A stretch of 13,869 nt of DNA, taken from NCBI GenBank assembly GCA_945897545.1, contig CAMDGJ010000050.1:1-13869 (forward strand). The letters run 5' to 3'. The position numbers and the translations under genes were made by a program. Shown here one piece after another: positions 5,930 to 12,580 of the stretch. The first letter of the stretch is position 1; every line of letters starts with the position of its first letter. The DNA is from Flavobacterium psychrophilum. Lineage in GTDB: Bacteria; Bacteroidota; Bacteroidia; Flavobacteriales; Flavobacteriaceae. Under the pieces are notes generated by a model, which searched no databases, was not told the DNA's origin, and was given only the letters and a program-made list of their open reading frames with translations.

Positions 5930-6895
5930 CTATTTCTTAAAACAATCAATAATTTGGTAAGCAACTCTTAATGCTTCTGTTGCTTGTTCCAATGTTACAA
6001 CAGGAGTTGTGTCAGTATTAATGGCATCTGCAAAAGATTCCAATTCATCGAGAATGGCGTTGTTTTGCTCGACATCAGGATTCGAAAAGTAGATTTGTTT
6101 TTTTACACCTTCGGCATTCTGTAGAATAATGTCAAAATCACCCGGAGTTTCAGGAGCATCTTTCATTTTTACAACCTCACATTTTTTCTCTAAGAAATCT
6201 ACAGAGATGTACGCATCTTTCTGGAAAAAACGTGATTTTCGCATATTTTTCATCGAAATTCGACTGGCAGTTAAGTTGGCAACGCAGCCATTTTCGAACT
6301 CAATTCGTGCATTGGCGATATCAGGAGTGTCGCTAATTACTGATACACCACTAGCATTTATCAATTTTACTTTTGAATTTACAACGCTTAAAATAGCATC
6401 AATATCGTGAATCATCAAGTCGAGAACCACCGGGACATCAGTCCCTCGAGGATTGAATTCTGCCAAACGATGTGTTTCAATAAACATTGGATTTTCGATC
6501 ATATCTTTCGTCGCCTTGAATGCAGGATTGAATCTTTCGACGTGACCTACCTGACCTTTAACATTATATTCCTTTGCCAAGGCAATAATTTCCTCGGCTT
6601 CGGCAACGGTATTTGAAATTGGTTTTTCAATAAAAACATGTTTTCCTGATTTAATGGAAACTTTGGCGCATTTGTAATGCGAAAGCGTGGGTGTTACGAT
6701 GTCAATCACGTCAACAGCGTGAATCAAACTAGCTATTGTAGAGAATTGTTTGTAACCAAATTCATTGGCAACTTTCTCTCCATTTTCTTGGTTTTCGTCA
6801 TAAAATCCAACCAATTCATATTTTTCGGATTGTTGCAATAATCGTAAATGTATTTTTCCAAGATGCCCCGCACCTAAAACGCCGACTTTTAACAT
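5930..6895 (-). CDS. Gfo/Idh/MocA-family NAD(P)-dependent oxidoreductase
   Basis: This 321-residue oxidoreductase has an N-terminal Rossmann motif VGVLGAGHLGKIHLRLL (4-20). The family-defining EKPIS follows at 90-94 (K91), then a C-terminal alpha/beta domain with DLMIHDID at 159-166, where H163 is the likely catalytic His. GHVERFNPAF (118-127) is also found in sugar-nucleotide dehydrogenases such as GnnA (UDP-GlcNAc 3-dehydrogenase of lipid A variants). That hints at a sugar-nucleotide substrate but does not prove it. No partner aminotransferase or lpx gene lies nearby. It is the first gene of the inferred minus-strand series ending in the nuclease gene. A TACATTTG promoter element lies 16 bp upstream of the start. 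Confidence 0.9.
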   Translation of the reverse strand: MLKVGVLGAGHLGKIHLRLLQQSEKYELVGFYDENQENGEKVANEFGYKQFSTIASLIHAVDVIDIVTPTLSHYKCAKVSIKSGKHVFIEKPISNTVAEAEEIIALAKEYNVKGQVGHVERFNPAFKATKDMIENPMFIETHRLAEFNPRGTDVPVVLDLMIHDIDAILSVVNSKVKLINASGVSVISDTPDIANARIEFENGCVANLTASRISMKNMRKSRFFQKDAYISVDFLEKKCEVVKMKDAPETPGDFDIILQNAEGVKKQIYFSNPDVEQNNAILDELESFADAINTDTTPVVTLEQATEALRVAYQIIDCFKK

Positions 6896-6911
6896 AAAAA
6901 ATGATTTTTAA

Positions 6912-6919
6912 CAAATGTA
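6912..6919 (-). promoter_or_regulatory. Bacteroidota -7 element upstream of the Gfo/Idh gene
   Basis: On the minus strand this reads TACATTTG, a perfect match to TAnnTTTG, ending 16 bp before the start codon. No TTTG box is found about 20 bp further upstream, where the heptamer repeat 6930-6961 lies instead. Confidence 0.5.
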
Positions 6920-6929
6920 TAATTTATTT

Positions 6930-6961
6930 GTTTACTGTTTAAAGTTTACTGTTTAAAGTTT
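6930..6961. repeat. Heptanucleotide tandem repeat in the Gfo/Idh-pcm intergenic region
   Basis: The units GTTTACT and GTTTAAA alternate twice (6930-6957), followed by a partial GTTT. The 7-bp period and the two-type alternation mirror the repeat at 1782-1809, although the units differ. It lies between divergent genes, in the -33 region of the Gfo/Idh promoter. Confidence 0.8.
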
Positions 6962-6973
6962 TAGATTTTGTTA

Positions 6974-7006
6974 TTTGATTTTTGGGATTTTTAAAGTTAT
7001 TTTTAC
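6974..7006 (+). promoter_or_regulatory. pcm: Possible pcm promoter
   Basis: TTTG (6974-6977) is followed after 21 bp by TATTTTTA (6999-7006), which matches 7 of 8 positions of TAnnTTTG read loosely (last base A instead of G). It would give a leader of roughly 15 nt before the TTG start. The call is weak because the region is AT-rich. Confidence 0.3.
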
Positions 7007-7027
7007 CAAAATAATTATCTCCAAATT

Positions 7028-7669
7028 TTGAATAATACATCCAAACATCAAGGTCTTCGCAATCAATTAGTAACCCTTTTGAAAGAGAAGGGAATTATCG
7101 ACATTTGTGTTTTAGATGCTATCAATAAAATACCGAGGCATCTTTTCTTAGATTCAAGTTTTGAAGATTATGCTTATCAGGATAAAGCTTTTCCTATTGG
7201 TGCAGGGCAGACTATTTCGCAACCCTATACTGTGGCTTTTCAATCTCAATTACTGGAAGTGAAAAAAGATCATAAAATTCTCGAAATAGGTACTGGTTCA
7301 GGGTATCAAACTGCTGTTTTGTGTGTAATGGGAGCAAAGGTTTATACTGTGGAAAGACAAAATAAATTATTCAAACAAACCTTTAATTTGTTGCCAAAAT
7401 TAGGAATTAGACCTAAACATCTCTCTTTTGGGGATGGTTATAAAGGATTGCCAGATCACGCTCCTTTTGACAGTATTATTGTTACGGCTGGTGCGCCAAT
7501 TATCCCGCAAGCTTTGATGGCACAACTAAAAATAGGAGGAAGGCTAGTTATTCCGCTTGGCGAGGAGATACAAATTATGACTTTACTTATCCGAAAAAAT
7601 GAAACCCAGTTTGAAAAACACGAGTTCGGAGATTTTAAATTCGTGCCTTTATTGGAAAATAAAAATTAA
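7028..7669 (+). CDS. pcm: Protein-L-isoaspartate O-methyltransferase
   Basis: Pcm methylates L-isoaspartyl residues in aged proteins, using S-adenosylmethionine, to start their repair. The 213-residue protein has the family signature GAGQTISQPY (58-67, with active-site Ser64) and the SAM-binding motif LEIGTGSGYQTAVL (85-98). YTVERQ (motif post I), FDSIIVTAGAP, and GGRLVIPLG follow. The only plausible start is TTG at 7028. No in-frame ATG exists between the upstream stop at 6992 and the conserved KHQGLRNQLV segment, which in homologues begins a few residues after the initiator Met. The gene stands alone on the plus strand, divergent from the Gfo/Idh gene, and is closed by a hairpin terminator. 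Confidence 0.95.
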   Translation: MNNTSKHQGLRNQLVTLLKEKGIIDICVLDAINKIPRHLFLDSSFEDYAYQDKAFPIGAGQTISQPYTVAFQSQLLEVKKDHKILEIGTGSGYQTAVLCVMGAKVYTVERQNKLFKQTFNLLPKLGIRPKHLSFGDGYKGLPDHAPFDSIIVTAGAPIIPQALMAQLKIGGRLVIPLGEEIQIMTLLIRKNETQFEKHEFGDFKFVPLLENKN

Positions 7670-7672
7670 AAC

Positions 7673-7712
7673 AAAATCCCGTCTCGTTTTTTAGAACTAT
7701 ACGGGATTTTTT
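7673..7712. terminator. Bidirectional terminator between pcm and the Fic gene
   Basis: AAAATCCCGT (7673-7682) and ACGGGATTTT (7701-7710) form a perfect 10-bp stem around an 18-nt loop, followed by more T on the plus strand. It lies between convergent genes and touches the Fic stop codon, with T-rich ends on both strands. Confidence 0.8.
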
Positions 7713-8760
7713 ATTGACCTATTATTTCAAGATAACGCTCTAAACTTTCTTTCTCGATTTGAGCAACAAACAAAAGAAAATCTTCCTTGTTGTTTTTGGT
7801 TTGGGCAGTTTCCAGAGCAGAGTAATACTTCATTCTAGAGTCATAATCTCCTTTTATGTTGGCAATTACATAGCCGTTTTGCAACAAAATTAGATTCATT
7901 ATCAGACGTGAAGTTCTGCCATTTCCGTCAATAAACGGATGAACAGTTACCAAACGCTCGTGAAGTTCAGCTGCCAAGACTATTGGATGTAAAGCATTTT
8001 TATTGGTTTCATACCAAATAAAATAATCTTCCATTTCCTTTGAAACCATAAACGGTTGTGGCGGCATAAAGGAACTTCCTTTTATCATTACTTGAACTCT
8101 GCGATAACGCCCTGCATCTTCAGGCATAATTCCACGAAGAATCAAATTGTGAATAGCCAGCACTTCTCGCTCATTCAAGGAATTATTTTTCTCCATCAAT
8201 TGTTTGATATAAGCAATGGCTTCTTGATGATTGATGGCTTCAAGATGTTCTCGCATACTTTTTCCTGAGATGGTCAAACCTTCGTTGATGACCAAATCAG
8301 TTTCGCGAAGTGTAAGTGTATTTCCTTCGATACGATTGCTTTCAAATGTATATTCTAGCTCTAAAGCTTGAGTAATTCGATGGCTGTCAAATTGACGAAA
8401 TTGATCTAGCTTTACTTTTAATGCATCTATTTCATTAAGAATAGACAATAAGTTTTTAGAGAGCGTGTTTTTGATGGTTACATAACTGTTTTCCATTTCC
8501 TCACGAGCCATATTCATTGCTTTTAGTGCAAATTCATCTTGGCCTATTTCATAAATAATTTTTTCTTTTAGCCAAGAAACCATCAATGTTTCAAAATCTA
8601 TTCCTAATAATGAAGCTAATTTAATAACTTGATCTTTAGTAGGTTTTCTAAAACCATTTTCGAATTTGCTAATTAAAGCTTGATCGATTCCTAAAAGTTG
8701 AGCCACTTCTCTAGTTTTTAATCCTTTTTGTTCCCTTGCATTTTTGAGTAGTGTTTTCAT
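7711..8760 (-). CDS. Fic-domain protein with N-terminal XRE helix-turn-helix
   Basis: This 349-residue protein joins an XRE/Cro-like HTH (about 4-57; TREVAQLLGIDQALISKFENG) to a Fic domain. The Fic core motif HPFIDGNGRTSRL (274-286) has catalytic His274, Asp278, Asn280 and Arg282. The segment S141-NRI-E145-G146-N147 matches the (S/T)xxxE(G/N) inhibitory helix placed N-terminal to the core, as in class II Fic proteins, which are autoinhibited. Fic enzymes usually transfer AMP from ATP to protein hydroxyl groups. All key residues are present, so AMPylation, possibly including self-modification, is likely; the target is unknown. No antitoxin gene is adjacent, consistent with built-in inhibition. 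Dyads overlapping its putative promoter suggest autoregulation through the HTH. Solo HTH-Fic proteins of this layout are known in many bacteria. Confidence 0.93.
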   Translation of the reverse strand: MKTLLKNAREQKGLKTREVAQLLGIDQALISKFENGFRKPTKDQVIKLASLLGIDFETLMVSWLKEKIIYEIGQDEFALKAMNMAREEMENSYVTIKNTLSKNLLSILNEIDALKVKLDQFRQFDSHRITQALELEYTFESNRIEGNTLTLRETDLVINEGLTISGKSMREHLEAINHQEAIAYIKQLMEKNNSLNEREVLAIHNLILRGIMPEDAGRYRRVQVMIKGSSFMPPQPFMVSKEMEDYFIWYETNKNALHPIVLAAELHERLVTVHPFIDGNGRTSRLIMNLILLQNGYVIANIKGDYDSRMKYYSALETAQTKNNKEDFLLFVAQIEKESLERYLEIIGQ

Positions 8761-8777
8761 TTTAAATATAAATTATT

Positions 8778-8799
8778 TTTGTCTTGACAAATTTAGTCA
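8778..8799. promoter_or_regulatory. Overlapping operator-like dyads at the Fic promoter
   Basis: TTTGTC-TT-GACAAA (8778-8791) is a perfect 6-2-6 inverted repeat. It overlaps a second dyad with arms TGAC and GTCA (8785-8799). Together they cover the -7 element of the Fic gene, 18-39 bp upstream of its start codon. This position is that of a repressor site, and the encoded XRE domain is the natural candidate ligand (inference). Confidence 0.5.
8788..8795 (-). promoter_or_regulatory. Bacteroidota -7 element of the Fic gene
   Basis: The minus strand reads TAAATTTG, a perfect TAnnTTTG match, 27 bp before the start codon. No clear TTTG is seen 17-21 bp further upstream. An A/T-only stretch occupies that place, so promoter strength may be low or depend on other factors. 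Confidence 0.5.
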
Positions 8800-8812
8800 T
8801 AATTTTAAATAA

Positions 8813-8849
8813 AAAAAATAATACTTAAAAATTTTAAGTATTATTTTTT
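8813..8849. terminator. AT-only palindromic bidirectional terminator
   Basis: An 18-bp perfect inverted repeat (8813-8830 and 8832-8849) is centred on one base, with the core AATACTTAAAA/TTTTAAGTATT and six T or A at the ends. It follows the lipoprotein gene on the minus strand and separates it from the Fic promoter. The stem lacks G-C pairs apart from two, so efficiency is uncertain. Confidence 0.6.
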
Positions 8850-8878
8850 AAATTTTAAATCTGTTAAGAATTTAATAT

Positions 8879-9520
8879 TTATTTTTTAGAAACAAATCCA
8901 TCTTTTTTCATTTCTTCTATGACAGTTGCAATGATGCTGTCAACCAATAGTCCTACATCTGTTCCGCTTGTAGACTTTGTAGTTCCAGTCCAAACCAATT
9001 TATCGGATTTTAAGGAAAAAACATTGGTTTCAACTAAATAGCTCGTTGTATCTTGGTAATATCCTGGGTCTGAATAAATAGGGGAATACATTCCGTACCA
9101 GCCTCCAAAACCTCCATAACCTCCATAACCTCCATACATCCCGCCATAACCTCCGTAATAAATTGAAGTATTTGTGCCTGGAACATAATTAGTTTCTTTT
9201 ATTGTGTCAACTAATCGCATAGTTACTACGGCATCATAATTTTCGTCTTTGAGGATTTTTAATTTTTGGTCTTTAGTAAGACCTAAATTAGTACCATTCA
9301 TAATCGCATAAGACGAACTAAATTTAGGTCCAATAGCGGCGATTCTATTTTCGGCTACTCTTCTTGTTGCTTCGTCTTTTACTAAAGCTACGACCATTAT
9401 TTTTTTGAATTCGGCATTTGCATTAGTTACTTCAGGATCTCTCCAACTACTTACAATTGCAGTTCCGCTGCTACAACTTACTAAGAAAATCAATGACAAT
9501 GCAATAAAACACTTTTTCAT
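8879..9520 (-). CDS. Lipoprotein with Gly/Tyr-rich segment, unknown function
   Basis: This 213-residue protein has a lipoprotein signal: MKKCFIALSLIFLVSCSS, with lipobox LVSC and Cys16 as the lipidated residue. It is therefore envelope-anchored, probably in the outer membrane. The mature part begins with a SSWRDPE segment, followed by KIMVVALVKDEATRRVAENRI. This layout resembles small lipoproteins that carry a divergent DUF4136- or GNA1162-like fold; I do not claim a family. Residues 121-145 are a low-complexity Gly/Tyr run (YGGYGG-type), encoded by 9-bp tandem DNA repeats, and probably form a flexible loop. A regular domain resumes with SYLVETNVFSLKSDKLVWTG. The gene is flanked by a palindromic terminator downstream and lies about 90 bp from smpB upstream. 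Function is unknown. Confidence 0.8.
   Translation of the reverse strand: MKKCFIALSLIFLVSCSSGTAIVSSWRDPEVTNANAEFKKIMVVALVKDEATRRVAENRIAAIGPKFSSSYAIMNGTNLGLTKDQKLKILKDENYDAVVTMRLVDTIKETNYVPGTNTSIYYGGYGGMYGGYGGYGGFGGWYGMYSPIYSDPGYYQDTTSYLVETNVFSLKSDKLVWTGTTKSTSGTDVGLLVDSIIATVIEEMKKDGFVSKK
9102..9137. repeat. 9-bp tandem repeats coding the Gly/Tyr-rich loop
   Basis: Four consecutive units of the CCTCCATAA type (first unit CCTCCAAAA, last CCTCCATAC) lie inside the lipoprotein gene, with degenerate copies further on. Because 9 bp is three codons, gain or loss of a unit changes loop length without breaking the frame. Confidence 0.75.
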
Positions 9521-9610
9521 AATTTTATTTATTAAATTTTTAACTAAAGTAAAAATAAAAATAAAATCAGAAAAAGACTCACAAATAAATTAATATTTGA
9601 ATAAATTATT

Positions 9611-10063
9611 TTAGAAGGATTTTTTTATTCGATCAAGATCACGCTTGGTATCTTGTTCTTTCAAAGATTCGCGTTTATCGTAGGTTTTTTTTCCCTTGCA
9701 AAGACCAATTTCTAGTTTTGCCATTCCTTTTTCGTTGGTAAACAATTTTAAAGGAACTATGGTCAAACCTTTTGCTTGTACGCTTCTCGCTAAGCCTTTT
9801 AATTCTCGCTTGTTGAGTAAAAGTTTGCGTTCGCTTCGGGCCTTATGATTAAATTGGTTGCCAAACGCATATTCTTCGATATACGTATTAATGGCAAAAA
9901 GTTCAGTACCGCTAAATTCACAAAAACTCTCAGTAATATTCGCTTTTCCTAGCCGAATGGACTTTATTTCGGTTCCTGCCAAAACAATTCCTGCGTTGAA
10001 TTTCTCGATTATTTCATAGTCGAAACGGGCTCTTTTATTAAGTATGTTGATTGTTTTTAGCAT
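9611..10063 (-). CDS. smpB: SsrA-binding protein SmpB
   Basis: SmpB binds tmRNA and delivers it to stalled ribosomes for trans-translation. The 150-residue protein starts LKTINILNKRARFDYEI. GIVLAGTEIKSIR (the conserved E-I-KS-R block), NTYIEEY, ARSERKLLLNKREL, and GLTIVPLKLF follow, then the C-terminal GKKTYDKRESLKEQDTKRDLDR region, whose tail folds in the decoding centre. I choose the ATG at 10063. The frame remains open to 10132, but the extra residues ([12 protein letters not shown]...) are unlike any SmpB and would overlap the promoter. The ATG lies only 7 bp after a TACATTTG element, so the transcript may be nearly leaderless. The tmRNA gene itself is not in this window. Confidence 0.96.
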   Translation of the reverse strand: MLKTINILNKRARFDYEIIEKFNAGIVLAGTEIKSIRLGKANITESFCEFSGTELFAINTYIEEYAFGNQFNHKARSERKLLLNKRELKGLARSVQAKGLTIVPLKLFTNEKGMAKLEIGLCKGKKTYDKRESLKEQDTKRDLDRIKKSF

Positions 10064-10070
10064 CGGATGG

Positions 10071-10102
10071 CAAATGTAAATACAAATGTATGAAACACCA
10101 AA
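10071..10102 (-). promoter_or_regulatory. smpB: smpB promoter (TTTG-20-TACATTTG)
   Basis: On the minus strand TTTG (10099-10102) is followed after 20 bp by TACATTTG (10071-10078), a full match to the Bacteroidota consensus. A second TACATTTG copy lies in the spacer (10083-10090). Transcription would start within a few bases of the smpB ATG. Confidence 0.7.
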
Positions 10103-10121
10103 GAAATATATAAAAATGCCA

Positions 10122-10129
10122 TAAATTTG
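10122..10129 (+). promoter_or_regulatory. -7 element of the VF530 gene
   Basis: TAAATTTG matches TAnnTTTG exactly and ends 4 bp before the ATG at 10134, predicting a leaderless transcript. No TTTG box is found about 20 bp upstream. Confidence 0.5.
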
Positions 10130-10133
10130 CAAT

Positions 10134-10358
10134 ATGGAAAAGCCAATATCAAAAGATCCGCTTCACGGAATTACGCTTCAAACGGTCTTAGAGAAACTTG
10201 TTGAATATTATGGGTTCGATACTTTGAGTGAATTGATAAAAATAAAATGTTTTACAGATAATCCAAGTATAAAGTCGAGTTTGACTTTCTTGAGAAAAAC
10301 AGATTGGGCAAGAAAAAAAGTAGAAAATTTATATGTTAAGACAATTTCAAAACTTTAA
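10134..10358 (+). CDS. VF530 family (DUF2132) small DNA-binding-like protein
   Basis: This 74-residue protein matches the VF530/DUF2132 family along its full length. [17 protein letters not shown] (7-23), [16 protein letters not shown] (25-40), [22 protein letters not shown] (43-64) and the closing LY are all in place. The family, named after a Vibrio fischeri structure, is a compact helical fold proposed to bind DNA; its cellular role is not known to me. The gene is divergent from smpB with 70 bp between start codons. It is convergent with the next gene, their stop codons interlocking in the sequence TTAA. No signal peptide or membrane segment is present. Confidence 0.88.
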   Translation: MEKPISKDPLHGITLQTVLEKLVEYYGFDTLSELIKIKCFTDNPSIKSSLTFLRKTDWARKKVENLYVKTISKL

Positions 10359-10912
10359 TTTAAACGATACGAAATCATTATACCTCCGCGATAAGGCAAC
10401 CATTCGCCGCTTTTGTTACGTCCAACGGCTTTATCTTGTTCAAATCTATCCCCAGTTTCAATATAATAGCTATGATAAAATCCCTGATGCGTGCCACCTC
10501 CCAAGAAAAAATCGAGCATAAATCGGTCATTTAATTTTTTTTCATAACCAATAGTTGCACCAATCGTATAACCAACCCCCGTTTGATAAACTCCAATATC
10601 ATAATAGTTCCATTTGGTAACATTAAACGTGTCGAAGCCAGCATTAGCTCCTACATAAAAACCATTGTATTTTTCTTTGAAATGATATCTATATTCAGAA
10701 GTGAAACTATAAAATTCATATGGTTTTCCATTGATTGAATTCCAAAAAGAAGCTAATATGTCAAATTGAAATGTAGATTTTTTTCCAATACTGGTTTCTA
10801 TTCCGATATTTGGAATTAAAGCCAAAGCAGTAGCAGCATTACCTTTTATATAAGTTTGACTTTGAGAAATAATAGAAATTAAAAGGAAAGTAAAAACGAA
10901 AAGTTTTTTCAT
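10355..10912 (-). CDS. DUF3575-type outer-membrane-like beta-barrel protein
   Basis: This is an exported protein of 185 residues. I choose the ATG at 10912 because it yields a standard signal peptide ([19 protein letters not shown]), although an ATG at 10933 is also in frame and adds seven residues. The mature part has alternating hydrophobic and aromatic strands: [54 protein letters not shown]. It ends in [10 protein letters not shown], a typical C-terminal strand of small outer-membrane barrels. These features fit the DUF3575 family of Bacteroidota, which has no known function. The stop codon overlaps the VF530 stop on the opposite strand, leaving no room for a terminator. It is preceded by 89 bp containing no convincing promoter. 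Confidence 0.78.
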   Translation of the reverse strand: MKKLFVFTFLLISIISQSQTYIKGNAATALALIPNIGIETSIGKKSTFQFDILASFWNSINGKPYEFYSFTSEYRYHFKEKYNGFYVGANAGFDTFNVTKWNYYDIGVYQTGVGYTIGATIGYEKKLNDRFMLDFFLGGGTHQGFYHSYYIETGDRFEQDKAVGRNKSGEWLPYRGGIMISYRLN

Positions 10913-11001
10913 AGTAAGTTTTTGCGGTTTCATGAATCTTTTGGCTTTACCAAATTACTTGTATTTGGCGAAAGTATAAATTATATTCGAGAAAATATAA
11001 C

Positions 11002-11553
11002 TTAATGTCGATTCAAAATGCAATAAATAGCAGTATCTAAAAATCTTCCATTGTAATATTCGTTTTCTTTAAAATGAGCTTCCTTTACAAAACCACTTTT
11101 TTGTAAAGCTCTCTCTGAAGCAAAATTATCTGGATCAATGATTGCTTCAATGGAATGGAGTTTCATTATTTCGAAGCCATAATTTAAGACTACTTTTATT
11201 GCCTCAGTAATAATTCCTCTTCCGTGATATTCAGGTAGGAGCATATATCCAATTTCTGCTCTAAAATGCTCGGTTTGCATTCTATAATGACCTATAATCC
11301 CTATTAGTTTTGGATTGCCTTTTAAAGTTATAGCCCAATTTATGCTTTCCTGAGTATCGATATTTTCATCAATGATTTCGATATGCGCCAAAGCTTCTGC
11401 TGTAGTTTTAACCAGAGGTTTTGGAATATATTTCATCAGTTCTACATTTGATCGAAGTGCAAATATTTCGTCTACATCTTCGTACGTAATGCGGCGTAAA
11501 TATAAACGCTCGGTTTCTAGATTCGGGAACGGATCAAAATTTCTGAATACCAT
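11002..11553 (-). CDS. GNAT-family N-acetyltransferase (RimJ/RimL type)
   Basis: This is a 183-residue acetyltransferase of the RimJ/RimL-like GNAT group. The N-terminal strand LETERLYLRRITYED is typical. AEIGYMLLPEYHGRGIITEAIK (99-120) holds the acetyl-CoA pyrophosphate-binding loop around H110-G-R-G113. NFASERALQKSGF (143-155) is the conserved motif B region, and a final strand FLDTAIYCIL closes the fold. Substrates range from ribosomal protein N-termini to small amines, and none can be assigned here. The start lies only 3 bp after the stop of the aldose-epimerase gene upstream on the same strand, so the two are co-transcribed. That link does not suggest a shared pathway. Confidence 0.92.
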   Translation of the reverse strand: MVFRNFDPFPNLETERLYLRRITYEDVDEIFALRSNVELMKYIPKPLVKTTAEALAHIEIIDENIDTQESINWAITLKGNPKLIGIIGHYRMQTEHFRAEIGYMLLPEYHGRGIITEAIKVVLNYGFEIMKLHSIEAIIDPDNFASERALQKSGFVKEAHFKENEYYNGRFLDTAIYCILNRH

Positions 11554-11556
11554 ATT

Positions 11557-12408
11557 TTATAAAATTTCGATACTAAAATTATACCGTATTAATTGATGAG
11601 CTTCTACAAGTTGAATGCCTTCTTTTTCTAATATATTTCCTGATGAATGAATGGTGTCAGAATAGCCAACCCAAGGTTCGATGCACAAAAATGGAGCATC
11701 GTTTTTTGTCCAAATTCCCAGATTCGGAAAATTGTCAAATCGAACACGAAGCATTGGATTTTTATGTTCTAAAATGGTAATGCTTTTAGACTCCAATTTC
11801 TTAAAAATTAAAGCATCTTTTTCAAATAATGAATACGCGAGCGGAACTTCATTAGCTGTCATTTCTATAATTTCAGTTGTGTCAGAAAGTAAATCATTTT
11901 CAAGTTCATAACTCGTTAAAACTTCATTATGATCAAATGATAACGCGTAGCTTTCAAATGGTTTTGACAAAGCGAAAGCAGGATGCGCTCCAATAGAAAA
12001 AGGTAATATTGAATCATTATTATTTATAATCTTGTAATCAATGTTTAATTTATTTTCTTCCAGCGAATAACAAATTTGCAATTCAAAATCAAAAGGATAT
12101 ACTCTTCTTGTTTCTATCGAAGAAGTCAAAGAAAATGTGGCGCTATTTTCAGACTTTTCGATCAATTGAAATTCCATTTCTCTTGCAAAACCATGTCTTG
12201 ATAGATAGTATTCTTTTCCTTGATAATAGTACATATTATTTTTAAGCGTACCAACAATAGGAAACAATATAGGAGAATGCTTCCCCCAAAATGCGTCATT
12301 TCCCTCCCAAATGAACTCTTTATTCTCGTTATTTTGTAGAGAAAATAATTCTGCACCTAAATGTTTAATTTGCGCCTTTACATTCAAATTTGAAATTGTT
12401 GTAGTCAA
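11557..12408 (-). CDS. Aldose 1-epimerase family protein (LacX/YeaD-like mutarotase)
   Basis: This 283-residue protein belongs to the galactose mutarotase-like fold, which interconverts alpha and beta anomers of sugars or sugar phosphates. The conserved residues are in place: H72 in SRHGFARE, H142 in FSIGAHPAF, and E244 in LCIEPWVGYSD, the expected general base. GAELFSLQN and FIWEGNDAFWGKHSPILFPIVG near the N-terminus are typical of the LacX-like subgroup. Substrate specificity is not evident. The gene heads a two-gene unit with the acetyltransferase and is divergent from the M1 peptidase gene across 172 bp. A near-match TACATTTA (12447-12454, minus strand) lies 38 bp upstream as a possible -7 element. 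Confidence 0.92.
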   Translation of the reverse strand: MTTTISNLNVKAQIKHLGAELFSLQNNENKEFIWEGNDAFWGKHSPILFPIVGTLKNNMYYYQGKEYYLSRHGFAREMEFQLIEKSENSATFSLTSSIETRRVYPFDFELQICYSLEENKLNIDYKIINNNDSILPFSIGAHPAFALSKPFESYALSFDHNEVLTSYELENDLLSDTTEIIEMTANEVPLAYSLFEKDALIFKKLESKSITILEHKNPMLRVRFDNFPNLGIWTKNDAPFLCIEPWVGYSDTIHSSGNILEKEGIQLVEAHQLIRYNFSIEIL

Positions 12409-12520
12409 AATAGAAGTTAATTGTGTTTGAAATATTTTTAGTTATGTAAATGTAATCATAATTTTTATGTTCAATAAATAAAAATCACTTATTGTAGAAT
12501 TCATAAATTTTAGTCAAAAG

Positions 12521-12552
12521 TTTGAGTTTACTTTCAAGATTGAGTATATTTT
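12521..12552 (+). promoter_or_regulatory. Possible promoter of the M1 peptidase gene
   Basis: TTTG (12521-12524), a 20-bp spacer and TATATTTT (12545-12552) match the Bacteroidota consensus in 7 of 8 positions of the -7 box. The start codon is 28 bp further on. The rest of the 172-bp divergent region holds no other structure I can support. Confidence 0.35.
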
Positions 12553-12580
12553 TCATTTATTTGTGTTATAAATTTATATA

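Noticed and set aside
1782..6961. CRISPR-like array from the regularly spaced short repeats
   Set aside because: The repeats are 7-bp tandem units without spacers, and no cas gene is present.
7711..9520. Toxin-antitoxin or defence module formed by the Fic gene and the lipoprotein gene
   Set aside because: A strong palindromic terminator separates them, the lipoprotein is exported, and the Fic protein carries its own inhibitory motif, so no pairing is supported.
10064..10132. N-terminal extension of SmpB by 23 residues
   Set aside because: The hydrophobic leader is unlike SmpB proteins and its DNA contains the TTTG-20-TACATTTG promoter.
12162..12356. Minus-strand 64-codon frame within the epimerase gene
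   Set aside because: It is an out-of-frame overlap with a well-supported gene and has no motif.
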